Shown piece by piece: positions 33,990 to 46,959 of a stretch of DNA of 64,000 nucleotides. Each line of letters opens with the position of its first letter. Position 1 is the first letter of the stretch. A program made the translations under genes and the position numbers. The notes under the pieces were generated by a model. The model ran no database searches. It was given only the letters and a program-made list of their open reading frames with translations, and was not told the DNA's origin. Origin of the DNA: Leptobrachium leishanense. Lineage: Eukaryota; Chordata; Amphibia; Anura; Megophryidae. The stretch lies in contig CM019064.1 in the NCBI GenBank assembly GCA_009667805.1, positions 112,070,328 to 112,134,327 of the forward strand. Reading direction: 5' to 3'.

Positions 33990-34680
33990 AAGTAATTACA
34001 TAGTTACATAGGCTGAAAAAAGACATGCGTCCATCGGGTTCAGCCTCTCACACAACACCTACTGCTGTTGATCCAAAAGAAGGCAAAAAACCCAGTCTGA
34101 AATGCTTGCCAATATGCAACAAAATGGGGGAAAATTCCTTCTTGACCCCAGAATGGCAGTCAGATTTCTCCTTGGATCAAGAAGCTTTTACCCACATATT
34201 AAATATTATAACCCTTAATATTCTGTGTCTGCAGGAAGTCATCCACTCGTTTTTTTAAAAGTCTGTACAGTCTCTGACCCAACCACCTCAACAGGCAGAG
34301 AATTCCACAGCTTTATTGTTCTCACTGTAAAATAACCCTTCCTATGCTTTAGGCAGAATTTCCTTTCCTCCAGTCTAAATGGGTGACCCCGTGTCCTGTG
34401 TATAGTCCTTTTAATGAATAGGTTTGCGGACATTGGTTTATAACGGCCCCGTATATATTTATATAAGCTTATCAGATCCCCTCTAAGGCACCGTTTCTCT
34501 AAACTAAAACAGGTTTAAGCTTGTTAGTCTTTCTTCATAAGTTGCTTGTGTGTTCTTCACTCCAAAGTGCATAACTTTGCATTTATCGACGTTAACATTC
34601 ATCTGCCATTTAAGTGCCCAGTCCCCCAATCTATCTAAATCTAGAGTTGTCTCCTACTGCCATCATACATATACATTAAT
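33990..34680 (-). mobile_element. CR1-like LINE 3' end, with ORF2 C-terminus
   Basis: On the minus strand this encodes the end of a CR1-type ORF2 (HRTRGHPFRLEERKFCLKHR, then FTVRTIKLWNSLPVEVV), followed by a 3' UTR and a terminal CTATGTAA repeat near 33996-34010. It is 5' truncated. The part above 34233 is the first unit of the tandem duplication. Confidence 0.8.
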
Positions 34681-36847
34681 CAAAAGCTTGGCAAGGTGCT
34701 AAGAAGAGAGAAACTTGTAACAGATTGAAGCTTCATTCCTCTAATTCATTCCTCTCCATTCAGAGGACTTTACAATTGGAAGATCCAGGGGGCTGTTGGG
34801 TGGCCACAAATAACCCAGAAGCACAATTCCCTAAAGCCGGCTGGCTCAGAACAATGTGAGTGAGACCGTTTAATGTGATACTATCTAAAGTTTTTGATCC
34901 AATCTGCACCATGATGTTCTTTCTCCTTTGTTTTTTCCGAGATTTTATTGAGACAATCATATGACACTTCATCATTGAGGCATCCTATGCACTACACTTG
35001 CTACTCCTATCTCAACATTTTTTGGTTGTCTGAACAAGAACAACCTCATAAAGTGGACAGCAGCACTGGGGCCCATCTTTCTATAGTTCATCATTAGCAC
35101 CTATCGATATAATTTTGTATTTGCAAATAAATACTAAGTTATGATGACTAAAATTATGACGAAAACCCATTGATGTTTTAGTCGACTACGGTAATAAAAA
35201 CTAGACTAAAATGCTAGGGAGGGGCTATTTGGGAAAATCCAACCAGAACTAATCCCCAGTAAGAGAGAAATGATGAATTATATATTTTAGATGTTACTCC
35301 AGGAGCATATAACGAGTTTGGAAATTCTAGAGAAATGCTTAAATCCTGCACAATACACCTAAAAAACATGCGATAGATTTTAGTTACTAAATCTTGAGTC
35401 GGTTAATCAACTAAAACTGGACTAAAACCAAAACAATTCAGACGACTAACATATGACTAAAACTAAATGGCATTTTAGTCAGAAGACTATGACTAAATGT
35501 AAATTAAAATTTCCTGTCAAAATTAACATTGATTGTCAGGGGAGGAAGTCATCCAGTCATTTTTTAAAAGTCTGTACAGACTCTGACCCAACCACCTCAA
35601 CAGGCAGAGATTTCCACAGCTTTATTGTTCTCACCGTAAAATAACCCTTCCTATGCTTTAAGCTAAATTTTCTTTCTTCCAGTCTAAATGGATGACCCCT
35701 TGTCCTATGTATAGACCTGTTAATGAATAGGTTTCCAGACAATGGTTTATAATGACCCCGTATATATTTATATAAGGTTATCAGATCCCCTCTAAGGCGC
35801 CGTTTCTCTAAACTAAACAGGTTTAAGCTTGTTAGTCTTTCCTCATAAGTTGCTTGTGTGATCTTCACTCCAAAGTGCATAACTTTGCATTTATCGACGT
35901 TAACATTCATCTGCCATTTAAAGTGCCAGTCCCCCAATCTATCTAAATCTAGAGTTGTCTTACTGCAATCATACATATACATTAATCATAAGCTTGGCAA
36001 GGTGCTAAGAAGAGAGAACTTGTAACAGATTGAAGCTTCATTCCTCTAATTCATTCCTCTCCATTCAGAGGACTTTACAATTGGAAGATCCAGGGGGCTG
36101 TTGGGTGGCCACAAATAACCCAGAGCACAATTCCCTAAAGCCGGCTGGCTCAGACAATGTGAGAGTGAGACCGTTTAATGTGATACTATCTAAAGTTTTT
36201 GATCCAATCTGCACCATGATGTTCTTTCTCCTTTGTTTATTCCGAGATTTTATTGAGACAATCATATGACACTTCATCGTTGAGGCATCCTATGCACTAC
36301 ACTTGCTACTCCTATCTCAACATTTTTTGGTTGTCTGAACAAGAACAACCTCATAAAGTGGACAGCAGCACTGGGGCCCATCTTTCTATAGTTCATCATT
36401 AGCACCTATCGATATAATTTTGTATTTGCAAATAAATACTAAGTTTATGATGACTAAATTATGACGAAAACCCATTGATGTTTTAGTCGACTACGGTAAT
36501 AAAAACTAGACTAAAATGCTAGGGAGGGGCTATTTGGGAAAATCCAACCAGAACTAATCCCCAGTAAGAGAGAAATGATGAATTATATATTTTAGATGTT
36601 ACTCCAGGAGCATATAACGAGTTTGGAAATTCTAGAGAAATGCTTAAATCCTGCACAATACACCTAAAAAACATGCGATAGATTTTAGTTACTAAATCTT
36701 GAGTCGGTTAATCAACTAAAACTGGACTAAAACCAAAACAATTCAGACGACTAACATATGACTAAAACTGAATGGCATTTTAGTCAGAAGACTATGACTA
36801 AATGTAAATTAAAATTTCCTGTCAAAATTAACATTGATTGTCAGGGG
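34233..36847. repeat. Tandem duplication, units of about 1.31 kb
   Basis: Unit 1 (34233-35542) and unit 2 (35543-36847) both begin AGGAAGTCATCCA and end AACATTGATTGTCAGGGG. Each holds a CR1 fragment followed by about 850 bp with ACTAAAACTGGACTAAAACC-type sequence. The second parts are almost identical apart from single-base indels; the CR1 parts differ much more. Confidence 0.9.
35557..35982 (-). pseudogene. CR1-like ORF2 C-terminal fragment, second copy
   Basis: A 141-residue frame joins the reverse transcriptase end (WQMNVNVDKCKVMHFG) to the distal ORF2 end (EKRRLRGDLITLYKYIRG, HRTRGHPFRLEERKFSLKHR, then TIKLWKSLPVEVV) with an internal deletion between. In the first copy the equivalent frame is broken by single-base indels. 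Confidence 0.8.
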
Positions 36848-37473
36848 ATGGGCAATGACATTTTGGGGGGTTTCCTTCCTCCTCTCTTGGCAAGCACTTG
36901 TATTTTGATATGACTATACGAATGCATGACAATGATTGGGGCTCATTTAGATGATTTAGAACACGGATTCATTTAGATGAGTCAGACAGCAATCATTTCT
37001 ATCCCTGTAAGGATTTGCCTTTATATGGTGGTGAATGTGTATGATTGAAAGAGAATGCAATAGACAAGCATACAGAAGAGCAGAAAGATAGATAGATAGG
37101 AAGACAATAAGACAGGAGTTGCCATTTTAAAGTATGTTTATTTTGACTATTAGTGTAGTTGGGACTGGAGTACTGAAGATTTAGTAAATTCCCTTTTTAT
37201 TTTTAAGAACGTAATCCTTCTGTAGGGTTGTACAAGGGATGGGACAGAGACATATGTAGCTCAATACATTTACATCACCTACACAGATACAGTCCCATAT
37301 ATACCAGTCACCATCAAAAACAATTCTTCACACAAATCTCTCATTACACACACACACACAGCCTCTCATACACTCACACAACTCTTTCAGACACTTTAGA
37401 CATATACATTAGGCCAGTGATGACTATCCTTGTCCTCCTGCATGGTTCAGCATGTTTAATCATCAGGATACAT
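36848..37473. other. GPR143 intron, short simple repeats only
   Basis: A short GATA run near 37087 and a CA/CTCA-rich tract at about 37345-37385. Nothing else was recognised. Confidence 0.5.
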
Positions 37474-37476
37474 TTA

Positions 37477-38095
37477 GGACCCTATTACATTCCTTGCACA
37501 AACGTTAACGCGGGTGGACCTGCGCGACCCCTTTGCGAGGGTACTGTACTTTGCACGTCCTATACTTAACATTGTGAGCGCAAATGCGTTTGTGCGCTGG
37601 TACGCGGATGGTATTACAATCTATGCGCAAATTTTAACGGACAACATTTGCGCGCATAATTTTAACGTCTTTGAAAAGCTGGTGTTAATGGCAAATCTGA
37701 ACGTCCTGGCCGAACCCAAATACACCAGCCCGAAAAAAATACAGCAAAGTATAGTTACACATTCTATGCATACCCAAACAATAAAACTGAGAAGTTGTGC
37801 GTGTTTTTATTATTGCTGCAGCATATATGCGCAGATTGATTTTGACAGGCGCAAAAACTTAACGGGAGACAATTGTGGTTGATTGGCTGAATCGCGTGAA
37901 AAAAACAGTCCGCACACCGATTTCTGCGCGCAGCGTTAAAGTGCGAGCGTTTCTGTGCGCTTTATTTTTTGACGGATGAAAAAATACGCTCGGATTGCAA
38001 TACCAGCGTTAATTTACACGTGTAAACGTTTAACGCTTGGCGCACAAATTAAGGCGCTGCGCGAGCGTTTTCGCGCAAAGAATGTAATAGAGCTC
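37477..38095 (+). mobile_element. Family A element, copy 4
   Basis: TTA on both sides (37474-37476, 38096-38098) flanks 619 bp with ends GGACCCTATTACATTC and GAATGTAATAGAGCTC. The body is rich in GCGCAAA and TTAACG words like the 17.7 kb copy. The 122-residue frame is not a gene. Confidence 0.75.
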
Positions 38096-38098
38096 TTA

Positions 38099-40502
38099 GT
38101 TCCTAGAAAATTCCATGTGCCTTAATAAGTAATCACTGCATTAGGAATAGCGTGCGATAGATAGTCACAATTGGGTGGGTTTAAGATATTGATAAAAAAC
38201 TACAAGCCCAATGACACTTAGAAGCCGTGACTGCTTGAGCATCATATGTTGTGTAGTTATGGGTTGCAGAGGTGTGCCATTACTATAGGGGGTGATGTGG
38301 ATACAAAGAGAAGCAGAAAGTGAGATTATATGGGTGAGAAGTACTCAAATATTAGAGGAATATGAAGAAAGACATCAGGGTTAGAGGAACTGAGAACAAA
38401 TATATTAATTGGTGGAAGAGACGGGAAGGTTGAGTGAAGGGCCCTAAAATCATAACCGCATTCCTGTGTGCTACTCAGCTGTATAGCAGGTCTGCAGTGT
38501 ATGTCGGTGATTGTAGACTATGAAAAGCTACTCAGAGCCTCTATGACCGAGTTGTGGAAAATCCTATGGATTTCATAGACTAGGATAACAATATATCATA
38601 TGTAAATTCATTTGAATAGTTATTTATATTCGTGAGGATCATTAAACACTCAAGGGACACCTATCAATATCACAACCTACAATTTCAATAACATAAATGA
38701 TCACTCATTGACTTTTGTGCTCTAAATAGTGCTTGTGCTCCAGTTACCAATTGGCTTTTTCTGCTTTTGAGTCCCATCACAGAAAACCTCAGTGGACCGT
38801 GTGTTCTAAACACTCATGGATGCTCATAGAGGACTAGATTAGCCATGCTGAAATTTTGACAGCATTTAAATTACTCCTCATTCATTAATCACTGTGGGGA
38901 TTATCCAAGCAGGACAGTGGTTTGATGAAGTTGCAAAAAATGACAAAAATTGCCATTGTTGCAAGAGTAACAAACTTCAGTGTTTCAAAAATAGAAACTA
39001 AAACGGTGGCAGGAGAAGCTTCATCAGTGACAATACCCCGGCTGTTCTTTGAATTTCTCACTTACGAAACAGTGCAGTTTGTCCCTGCGCAACATCAGCA
39101 ATTTTCGATATTATTTGCAACTCCAGCAAATATCAGAGCTTATTGAGTAACCCTTAAATTGACAGATTTTTTACATAGAAAGGAATGAACTACTTTGATA
39201 CCAAGGTTACCTTTGGTTTCGAAACAAGCACATTTGATATAATGGTATAGCCTGTGCACATATCACTTTTGTGATATTCATTTACCACGTGGAAAATGTC
39301 CACTCAGTGGAAAATCCACTGAGATCAAATCGTCTTGAGAAACTGTTTCACATTTTGAGTGTTCCAGGCTAAGGAAATTAGTTGTGTATATGTAGGTCTA
39401 AGGTATGTTTAAAATATGTTCAGGGTTTGCATTTTCTTTCCTTTTGTTAAATATCTCGTAACCTTTTTCAAAGCACTAACAAGTACATAAATGTGTTGTT
39501 GGTGTTTCCTCAGAATCAAGACTTTCTCTATATACCGCATATGCAGTTCTTCAAGTCAATCATAATATTTTTTGTGAATTTTCACGGTTCTCTGAAGCCA
39601 AGTGAATTTGTACTTGGCAATAATTCTAATCTATAGTCCACCTTTTATGATCCTAGGAAACAAATTGTTAATTGCATCGTTACGCTAAGCCTGGTCAACT
39701 GAAATCATCCATAGACATACCCAATTACCCTTCAGGATTTAGGTAGTGCCACTGCCCAGTTGCTGCTTTAAATACAAGCATTTTTAGCCATGCATAGAAA
39801 ACCACATCTAAATTTGTTGTCTACAACAAACTGTTTCTGCTAAACTTAATTCAACAAGTTTTTATGACTTTTATTTTACGATTGGAATTACTTCAGGTGC
39901 ATCTTCCCAACACAATATTCTTGCTCACATTATTTAAAAAAACTAGTCTGCTGAAAGTCAGTAACCAAAAACTGAAATTAGGAATGTTTGTAAATCTTTA
40001 GTATATTAATATGGGTCCAAAATAAAATTATTACCTTTTGACAAATTGTTGCCCGCCCATCATCCCCCGGCATACTCGAGTTTGAGTTTTTAATCCTTCT
40101 TAGATGTTTGTTTGGGTTGAATGCACTGAATTTTATATGTTGTATACATACACACACACACACTACAACTAAAGGCAGACTAAATAGAAAGAATACAGTT
40201 ACACCTTCATCTTACATGAAAAAATGTCACTTTCAGCCAAATGGTCTGAGCATTGATACAAGAAAGAAACCTGTCATGCTGACTGACAGTCTTCTGGACT
40301 ATCTATCCTGGAACTGAAATTCAAAATAGAAGTTTGCTGAAAAATCCTTTTGGAACTGCAGAAATTTAAGGCATCCACTGATGTCTACAAACACAATGCC
40401 CAGTGTTCCCCCGCCTCCATGATTTTAAGATAGAAAACTTTTTGGGGAACTTGAAAACTCCTAGGTCCTTTATGTGGAGATGGGAGGAGTTAAAAGGAGG
40501 GT
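38099..40502. other. GPR143 intron, no gene or family recognised
   Basis: About 2.4 kb of moderately AT-rich sequence, the longest stretch without an assigned repeat. There is a short CA run near 40148-40163. The 69-74 residue frames have no visible motif. Confidence 0.5.
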
Positions 40503-41266
40503 TTAACCCTTTAGTGATCGGGCGGTTTTACAATTGTCAGTCTTAAAGTACCCGCTGCTATTTTTACATTTCTGCTCTGTTTGTGTTTATGTCAAATTTT
40601 CCTCTTATTCGTTTATGCAACCCACACATATTATATACCGTTTTTCTCCCCATTAAATGGACTTTCTAAAGATACCATTATTTCCATCATATAGTTTAAT
40701 TTACTATAAAAAAATTATGAAATATGATGAAAAAAATGGAAAACACTTTGACTTTTTATCCCCAAAATCTACAACCGCCAAAAAATACGCCAGCTAAATA
40801 GTTTCGAAATTTTGTCCTGAGATTATAAATACACAATTTTTACATGTTTTTTGCTTTTTAACCCCTTCACTTCACCTCTGTGCGCTGAGCTCTTTTTGAC
40901 AATGTTATGCTCATCCTGTTTAAAAGTCAATTGAAGCGCCATTTTATTATACCCCAGACAAGAATTTGTTTTAGAAAAACACTTTTTTATTATTATTATT
41001 TTTTAATTTTTTTTTTACACCAAACGTAGTCATATATGGTATCATTGGAAAGGCCATGATCAGCCACGGATCGCAAGATACGGGGATCCAAAGGATCCAC
41101 CTAACTTCACTTGGCAGCTAGGGGGTTAACTGGCCCACTGATGTCTTCGCACATATGGCAACGATGTCAGTGGGTGGAGGGTGACCTCCAAGATGTCAGC
41201 CACTTCTGGGTTCGAGTCACGCACCGATTGTCACCGAATCGTGATCTGGCACCTAAGGGGTTAAAG
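40503..41266. mobile_element. TTAA-flanked composite related to family B
   Basis: TTAA occurs at about 40504, at 40858-40861, 41126-41129 and 41263-41266. The inner segment (40858-41129) starts CCCCTTCACTTCACC and contains CTCTGTGCGCTGAGCTC, a divergent inverted B end. The outer ends (CCCTTTAGTGATCGGG and a complement of CCCCTTAGGTGCCAGATC) match only loosely, so the boundaries are tentative. Confidence 0.4.
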
Positions 41267-41329
41267 AGAGGTACCGCAGTAAAGGGGAGACTCTCCCTTT
41301 TCCAGCAGTACTTTTCTTTTTAGCCCTAA

Positions 41330-41553
41330 CAGTTCAGGAGGGAGAGGTGTCCAAATGACCTCCCCCCTTCCTTTCCAGGATCCCCCTTGAACTGGCTGCC
41401 TTAGACGAGTTTATTGAGGTTTCCTTTGCTATTTTCTCTGATGCTGATGTATTGCTGTTGCTCTTATGGCCCTTCGCAGCCATTCTGTTATACTGTCTGT
41501 TATATTGCTGATGCTTTTTTATAATAAAAGAATTTTAACACATAAAAAAAAAT
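41330..41553 (+). mobile_element. LINE 3' tail
   Basis: The sequence ends TAATAAAAGAATTTTAACAC followed by an A-rich run, a retroposon tail of the same style as the one at 9.3 kb. It has no coding part. Confidence 0.5.
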
Positions 41554-41559
41554 GTGAGT

Positions 41560-41895
41560 CAAAGCAGGGACAATAACCAGTAGGACAGACCAAATAAGGT
41601 GTGAGGGAATGTGGTCAAGTGGACAGGTGGGCATGAGAAGTGTTGAGAATGTCTCCTCTGAGACCGGAGAAAAGGAAGACATAGTAGAAGAAGGGGCAGG
41701 GATTGAAGGAGTGAATGAGATTGAATGGTTAGGAGAGAAGGGCAGTGAAGAAATTTCTAATCTAAATTTAGTAATCTTATCGGTGAAGTAGTCAACAGAG
41801 CTGACAGCAGTGAGGTCTGTGGAAGGCTGAGTGGAAGTTGAGTGGTAAGCAAGATCATACGCAAACGCTTGTGGTTTCACCCTTACAAGCTGCAA
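41560..41895 (-). pseudogene. L2/CR1-like ORF2 fragment
   Basis: The minus-strand frame includes DYFTDKITKFRLEISS, then SFSPVSEETFSTLL and CPLDHIPSHLI, which match the linker before the reverse transcriptase in L2/CR1-type ORF2. No catalytic motif is present. The frame then enters the neighbouring tail sequence. Confidence 0.6.
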
Positions 41896-42690
41896 TTGGT
41901 CCTAAAGTTACACCTGCAAGACAATGAAACGCGACTAATTTCTATAGGAATCTGCAGGTGTTGAATGAAAATGATGATAATCTGCTGTCAAAGATCATTT
42001 TCAGCGACCTTCCACTTATGTGGAAAGGTCAACAGGTACAATGTGTGGATGTGGGGTGTGAGAATCCGTAGGACACCCTCGAGGTTGCACATGACTCTCC
42101 AAAAAATAATGTGTTTTGTGCCGTATCAGAAAGGACAGTGTACGGCCCGTTTATCTTTGAGGGACAAACCTTTACTGGTCAAAATTACTTAGAAACGCTA
42201 ACCAACTTTTTGAATCCAGATCTAGCTGTTGATGGGGCACCGCCACACTGGCATCTCGCTCTCTGCAAATTTCTCAAGGAGCACCTGCCAAACAAACAGA
42301 TGGATTGGCTGTGCTGGAGAAAATGACCAGGTGTTCTGCAAGTGGCCCGTGGGATCACCCAACCTGTTTGTAACTTTTTCCTTTGGGAGCAATTTATGGA
42401 CAGAGTATGTGTACCTCCACTACTTGCAACCTTGGATGATCTGCAGGACCACATCACTGAAGCTGTAAACTCGATCACACCGGATATGTTGCAGAGAATC
42501 TGGCCCGAGCTAGATTATCGCATCGATGTTTGCCGTGTATCAGTTGGAGCGCACATCGAGTGTGTGATATGAACCAATACTACAGGAAACTTTGAGTTGA
42601 TGCAACAGTAGCCACCAATGTGTAAGAATATTCCAATAAAGTTACATTTTTTATCTGTTGCAAATCAAGGACTGTTTTTGTGCTCACCCT
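41896..42690 (+). pseudogene. Mariner-like transposase remnant, arthropod-type
   Basis: Frames carry FCAVSERTVYGPFIFEGQ, VDGAPPHWHLALCKFLKEHL with the second catalytic Asp region, NQQ-less VFCKWPVGSPN and ITEAVNSITPDMLQRIWPEL. This style is common in insect and spider genomes. The third acidic position (normally SPDL..CDFF) is damaged and several frameshifts occur. The right end CTCACCCTGTA fits a TA-flanked terminus (CAGGGTGAGCAC inward); the left end and DNA-binding domain are missing. Confidence 0.7.
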
Positions 42691-43051
42691 GTATGTTGAA
42701 AATCGGTCCTCAGAGCCAGCTTCAAGATTATATTTTTACCCTATGTTATGGAGGAATGAAAATGAGAACTTTAAATAGTTAGGCTTAATATCTTGGGTGA
42801 ATTTTCTTCAGCCTGATTAACTCTTTAATGGTGTAACGCGTTTATCTTTCCTTTATCTGTGTCATGCAAACAAACTTCAAAATTGAACAGACACAATGGA
42901 AATGGCTCAGTAATAATCACTAAAACATTTAATTTTTTTCCCCCAATTAAAAAACACACGAAGAAAGAAAAAAACAAGACATTCACATGATGTCACTACC
43001 AGCCTTGGTAAATTGGGGAGTTATTAAGTCTCTCGGCTATTCTCCAATTAC
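42691..43051. other. GPR143 intron, nothing recognised
   Basis: About 360 bp directly downstream of the exon on the minus strand. No repeat family recognised. Confidence 0.45.
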
Positions 43052-43304
43052 CTTCAGAAAGCATACCCAGTGCTTCATCTGTCTGATGGCTATCTTCTAT
43101 TCCAGTCTTGTTTGGGTTTTGGATGTAACCAGGATAGCTCAAAAAAGAAGAAATATGGCCATTGTGTGATGATTCACCAGCAGCTGATGTAGATATCTGC
43201 TCCCACACAATTTCCTTTTGGTTAAAGTTTAAGTCCACTTTAAATCCTGTCCATCCGTAGAAGGCTAATGTGAAGAGAAATCCTTGCATTGGATTTAGGA
43301 TTCC
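43052..43304 (-). CDS. GPR143: GPR143 penultimate exon, TM7 and proximal tail
   Basis: This 253-bp exon has acceptor CTTTTTAG and donor GTAATT. It encodes GILNPMQGFLFTLAFYGWTG, completing TM7, then the cytosolic tail with KEIVWEQISTSA, a Ser/Asn-rich variable part and TDEALGMLSEG, ending in phase 1. The WE doublet is the known melanosome and lysosome sorting motif. The tail between the two conserved blocks is unlike mammals in sequence. Confidence 0.95.
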
Positions 43305-45030
43305 CTAAAAAGAGAAATATTTTGAACTTGATTGTAAAATGTAGTGTACGTTAAATCTGACAATGGAGGTACATAGAACAGGTAACTACATTTAATTGAT
43401 TAAATTAAGAAAAAAAATTAAAAGTGGAATTAGTGATTTAATCAGTTTTTGTGGATTATATATCCTTCCCCACCAAAGTGGTGAAATTTTACAGTTGTTG
43501 AGAAAAGCATGCTGGGTCATTGCTAGAGTAGAAAGATAATCGTGCTTGAGGACACGACAAAACCAAATTATCCCCTTCTATCCATGATCACTGCTCAACA
43601 CAACTATTCAACCCATCTTTTGACTATTTATCTCAGTGTGCTCATCTCAATCTCCCCTCTACAGTATTACCATCACCCAACCCATCTGTCAGTATATAAC
43701 TTAATTATCTGTATAAGCCCCTACACATCTTTTCCATCTCATAACATGTGCAGCCCATTTTGTTAGATTTGGCTTCTATGAAAAAAATATATATATTTGG
43801 AAAATTTTGTACAAAATCCACTTTTTTCTGTAGGAAGAACAACCCTGTATGAAGAGATAACTTCGGTTTTCATGCGATTTTTTAGTAACTTAATAAACAA
43901 CATACATGATGTCAAAGAGGACCTCTTAACCCATCAATAGAGTTTGCATTATGCATTATCATCATTCCTGTGTCACCATCTCTGTCTTCCCTTCACAGTG
44001 TCACAGTCTTCCCATGACAGCATTTCCTTCTCTTTTTTTTGCACTGCTATACTCTCAAAGTCTCATCTATTCTTTTTAACCTGACCATTTTTTAACTCAC
44101 CTTTTGTCCCTCGCTCGACGCAGCTCCTCATTTTCAGCTCAGGGACTCCCAAACCTGGAAATTCCTCAACATATGTGTGCAATTTGGGCTCCAACACTAC
44201 TTGCGTAGCGTAGGACAGACATCTGCACAGCGAGAAAATTTGTGTAGTTTCGGATGCATTCATTACCTAATTAGTTTCGGTGCGTTCGTTATGTTACTGC
44301 GATTCGTATTTTGTATTGATTCGTTATTTCAGGAGACTAGTAATTTGTATTTCGCACCGATTTGTTATTTCACTTTGATTCGTTATTTTGTTTTGATTCA
44401 TTATTTCGGAATGGGGAAATGAATGAATTAATTACTATTAGATTAGGGCTCAAAAATGAGAGTTACATGCTACGGTAATCCTCCTGTCCTTGGTGTTAAA
44501 AATAGGTTTCAACACCAAGGACAGCAGCAACGATGGCTCCAGAGGTACAAATCCCCCTGTCTTTGGTGCTGAAATAGGTCCCTCATGTGCACTCATCTAA
44601 TCACACACACACTTCAGTTACTTACAAAATGCAAATACAAAACCTAGTGGCCTTAACATTGCAGTTGGAAGAAGAGTTATGTAAATAGATCCCACTGGGG
44701 GGAAAGTTGATTTCAGTATGCAAGAACAAATGTGGTGGTAAACCAGAAAGAGGGCAAAAACCAACAACATGATTTTAAAATATAAAAACAGTATATTATG
44801 CAGCAATTATATTCAATATGAAGTAGTTAATATTGCTTCCCAGGAAGGGAATACATGCAAACCCACAAGATCCAGTTGGTCAAGCATCTGCTCACACCTA
44901 GTTACTGTTTAAACTGCCAAAAACCTATTGCTTAGCATATAATTTTCTTGAGGATTATAATCAGGTATGATAATAAGAATAACTTTGCTTAATGAATAAA
45001 AAATGTTAACTAGGAGAATTCAGAAGAAGC
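43305..45030. repeat. GPR143 intron with AT-rich TTCGTTATTTC repeats
   Basis: Positions about 44260-44420 repeat GATTCGTTATTT-type words. Positions about 44485-44590 repeat TCCTTGGTGTTAAAAATAGG in both senses. The remainder shows nothing assignable. Confidence 0.45.
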
Positions 45031-45089
45031 AGCTGAGCTGGATCCTGAAGAAGAGTGTGAACTGAATGTAATCCAAGAAGACTGATGTC

Positions 45090-45580
45090 TTAACAGTTAT
45101 TTTTAATGTGGACAATAATATAGCAGGAGGGAGAGAGTAGTAAATTGAGCATAATGAAGCAAGGAGCCCAACATGGAGCATAGTTGATTTAGATAATGGG
45201 AGAAAGAGTATAGGAGAGGGAGAGAAGGACATGGCATGGAAAGAGAATACTGGACACGAGTAGTGGAGAGATAAAATGGGGCATAGAGCAGAGGAAGACA
45301 CTGGAACATAAGGGAAATACGACACATAATGGAAGGAAAGAATGGGATACAGAATGTACAATAGGGAGAGAATAGGACGCAGCTTGTAGTAGGGAGATAC
45401 ATAGCAGAGTAAAGGGAGAGAATGGGACAAAGCAGAACAATGGGGAAAAAAATGATACAGCAGAGGGAGAGCATGTGACAGCTTAGGGAGAGCTTAGCTC
45501 ACAAAGCAGTGGAAGACAGTGAGGAAAGGAGTAGAACAGAGGGAGTAAATACAACATGGAACATAGTTGAAAGAGCAGAA
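45090..45580 (+). repeat. Degenerate purine-rich minisatellite
   Basis: Loose repeats around GGGAGAGAATGGGACA(C/A)AGCA spaced some 40-50 bp. Long minus-strand frames here (Leu/Ser/Pro-rich) are repeat artefacts. Confidence 0.6.
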
Positions 45581-45991
45581 ATCATTCAGGACTGGAGAAG
45601 GGCTAGACATGTCTCAATGTTGATGTGTGGTCTGTAGTACATTGGCATATATTGTATGTATGGGAGTCTACATGATCGTATTATGTATGACAATGATCCT
45701 GAGCAATGTGGAACGCTACTGATAGACCCTGTGCCTCAACACACATTGATTAGTACAACTAGGATGACCATAATGACAAGAATGGTCTAACCCTCTCAGA
45801 TGCTAATTATTCTATTCCCTTTTGTCTGTGTAAATTAGTTTTTTAATATGTTGTACCCTTTCTGCAATGGAGTGTCTTTAGGCATTCACTAAAGGTTTAT
45901 TTTAGCATTTTCAGCACTCCTCGTGGTTGGAGGTGAGGTCTCAATCTTTTGTTTTTTGTTTTTTGTGTTCATGGAACATAGTTGAGACAAT

Positions 45992-46870
45992 CAGGGTAAT
46001 TCAAAGAGATCCGAATTGCTGGAGTAAGGTAATCGGTTACCTTTCTTGACCATTCGGCTATCCAGAGAGCAGGCAATTCGCCAAATCCTGGCGAATTGCC
46101 TGCACATACGGTGCCTTTTCGAGGGCAGTGAAATCCCCATAAAAAAGCACTGCTTCGGCTATTCAGAGAGCACAAACCAGCAGTGAAAGGTTGCCGAAAT
46201 GCCCTGCCATTCGGTGGTTTAATTCAACAGGTTTATTCAGGAGAATCCCATAGGCTTCAATGTTAAAAATATTCCCATTTTAATTCAATATCTAATAAAC
46301 CGTTCATTGTAAAATTCTGCAGTAAAGAGTCTCTTTATTTATAGATTTTTTAGGATATTTTAAGCATTTTTCTTGATTTTTTTTTAAAAAGTCAGATTAT
46401 TTATTTATTTTAAGGTTTACTCATTTTTTTCTGTAACTGCCATTTTTATTATCATTCCTTAGACCTCATATGTAAATTTCAGACATTTTTGCTCAGTAGT
46501 TTCTTTGCAAACATCATTTCACTTTTCAAACATTCAAGCAAACTGTTTTGCTAATTTATTCACTTTACTCGTCTGCGGTGTCGACTTTTTCCAGCGGCTT
46601 CACTGCGTGTGATCGGCTCCTGCTCAGGTTTTTCCGTGGTTTTCGGCAGGTTAATCCAGATGTTTTTGAGGGTTTTCGGTGTGCATTCGCCGGGTTTTGC
46701 GGTTAGTCTTCGTCGGTTTTGCTGCAGCCTTTCCCTACAATTCGGGGACCCTGTGTTCTTGCTGAATACACCGCAGGGTTACCGAAATGGGATCGGCAAA
46801 ACAAACCGAATTGAAGAGAACGGAAAGTCACCGAACGTGCGGTGACTTTGATTCTCTTTGAATTAACCTG
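45992..46870. mobile_element. Family F long element, copy 3
   Basis: AAT on both sides (45989-45991, 46871-46873) flanks 879 bp with ends CAGGGTAATTCAAAGAGA and TCTCTTTGAATTAACCTG. Confidence 0.8.
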
Positions 46871-46959
46871 AATATTTTGAGCAGAAGGAAAGATCATGCA
46901 ATTAAGCTAAAGTGGAGGTACAGATTAGGCTATAGATTGTAGCAGAGGGAGAAAATGAA

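Noticed and set aside
45020..45474. Minus-strand Leu/Ser-rich frames of 123-136 residues resembling membrane proteins
   Set aside because: They are read from a degenerate purine-rich minisatellite; the hydrophobic look is base composition.
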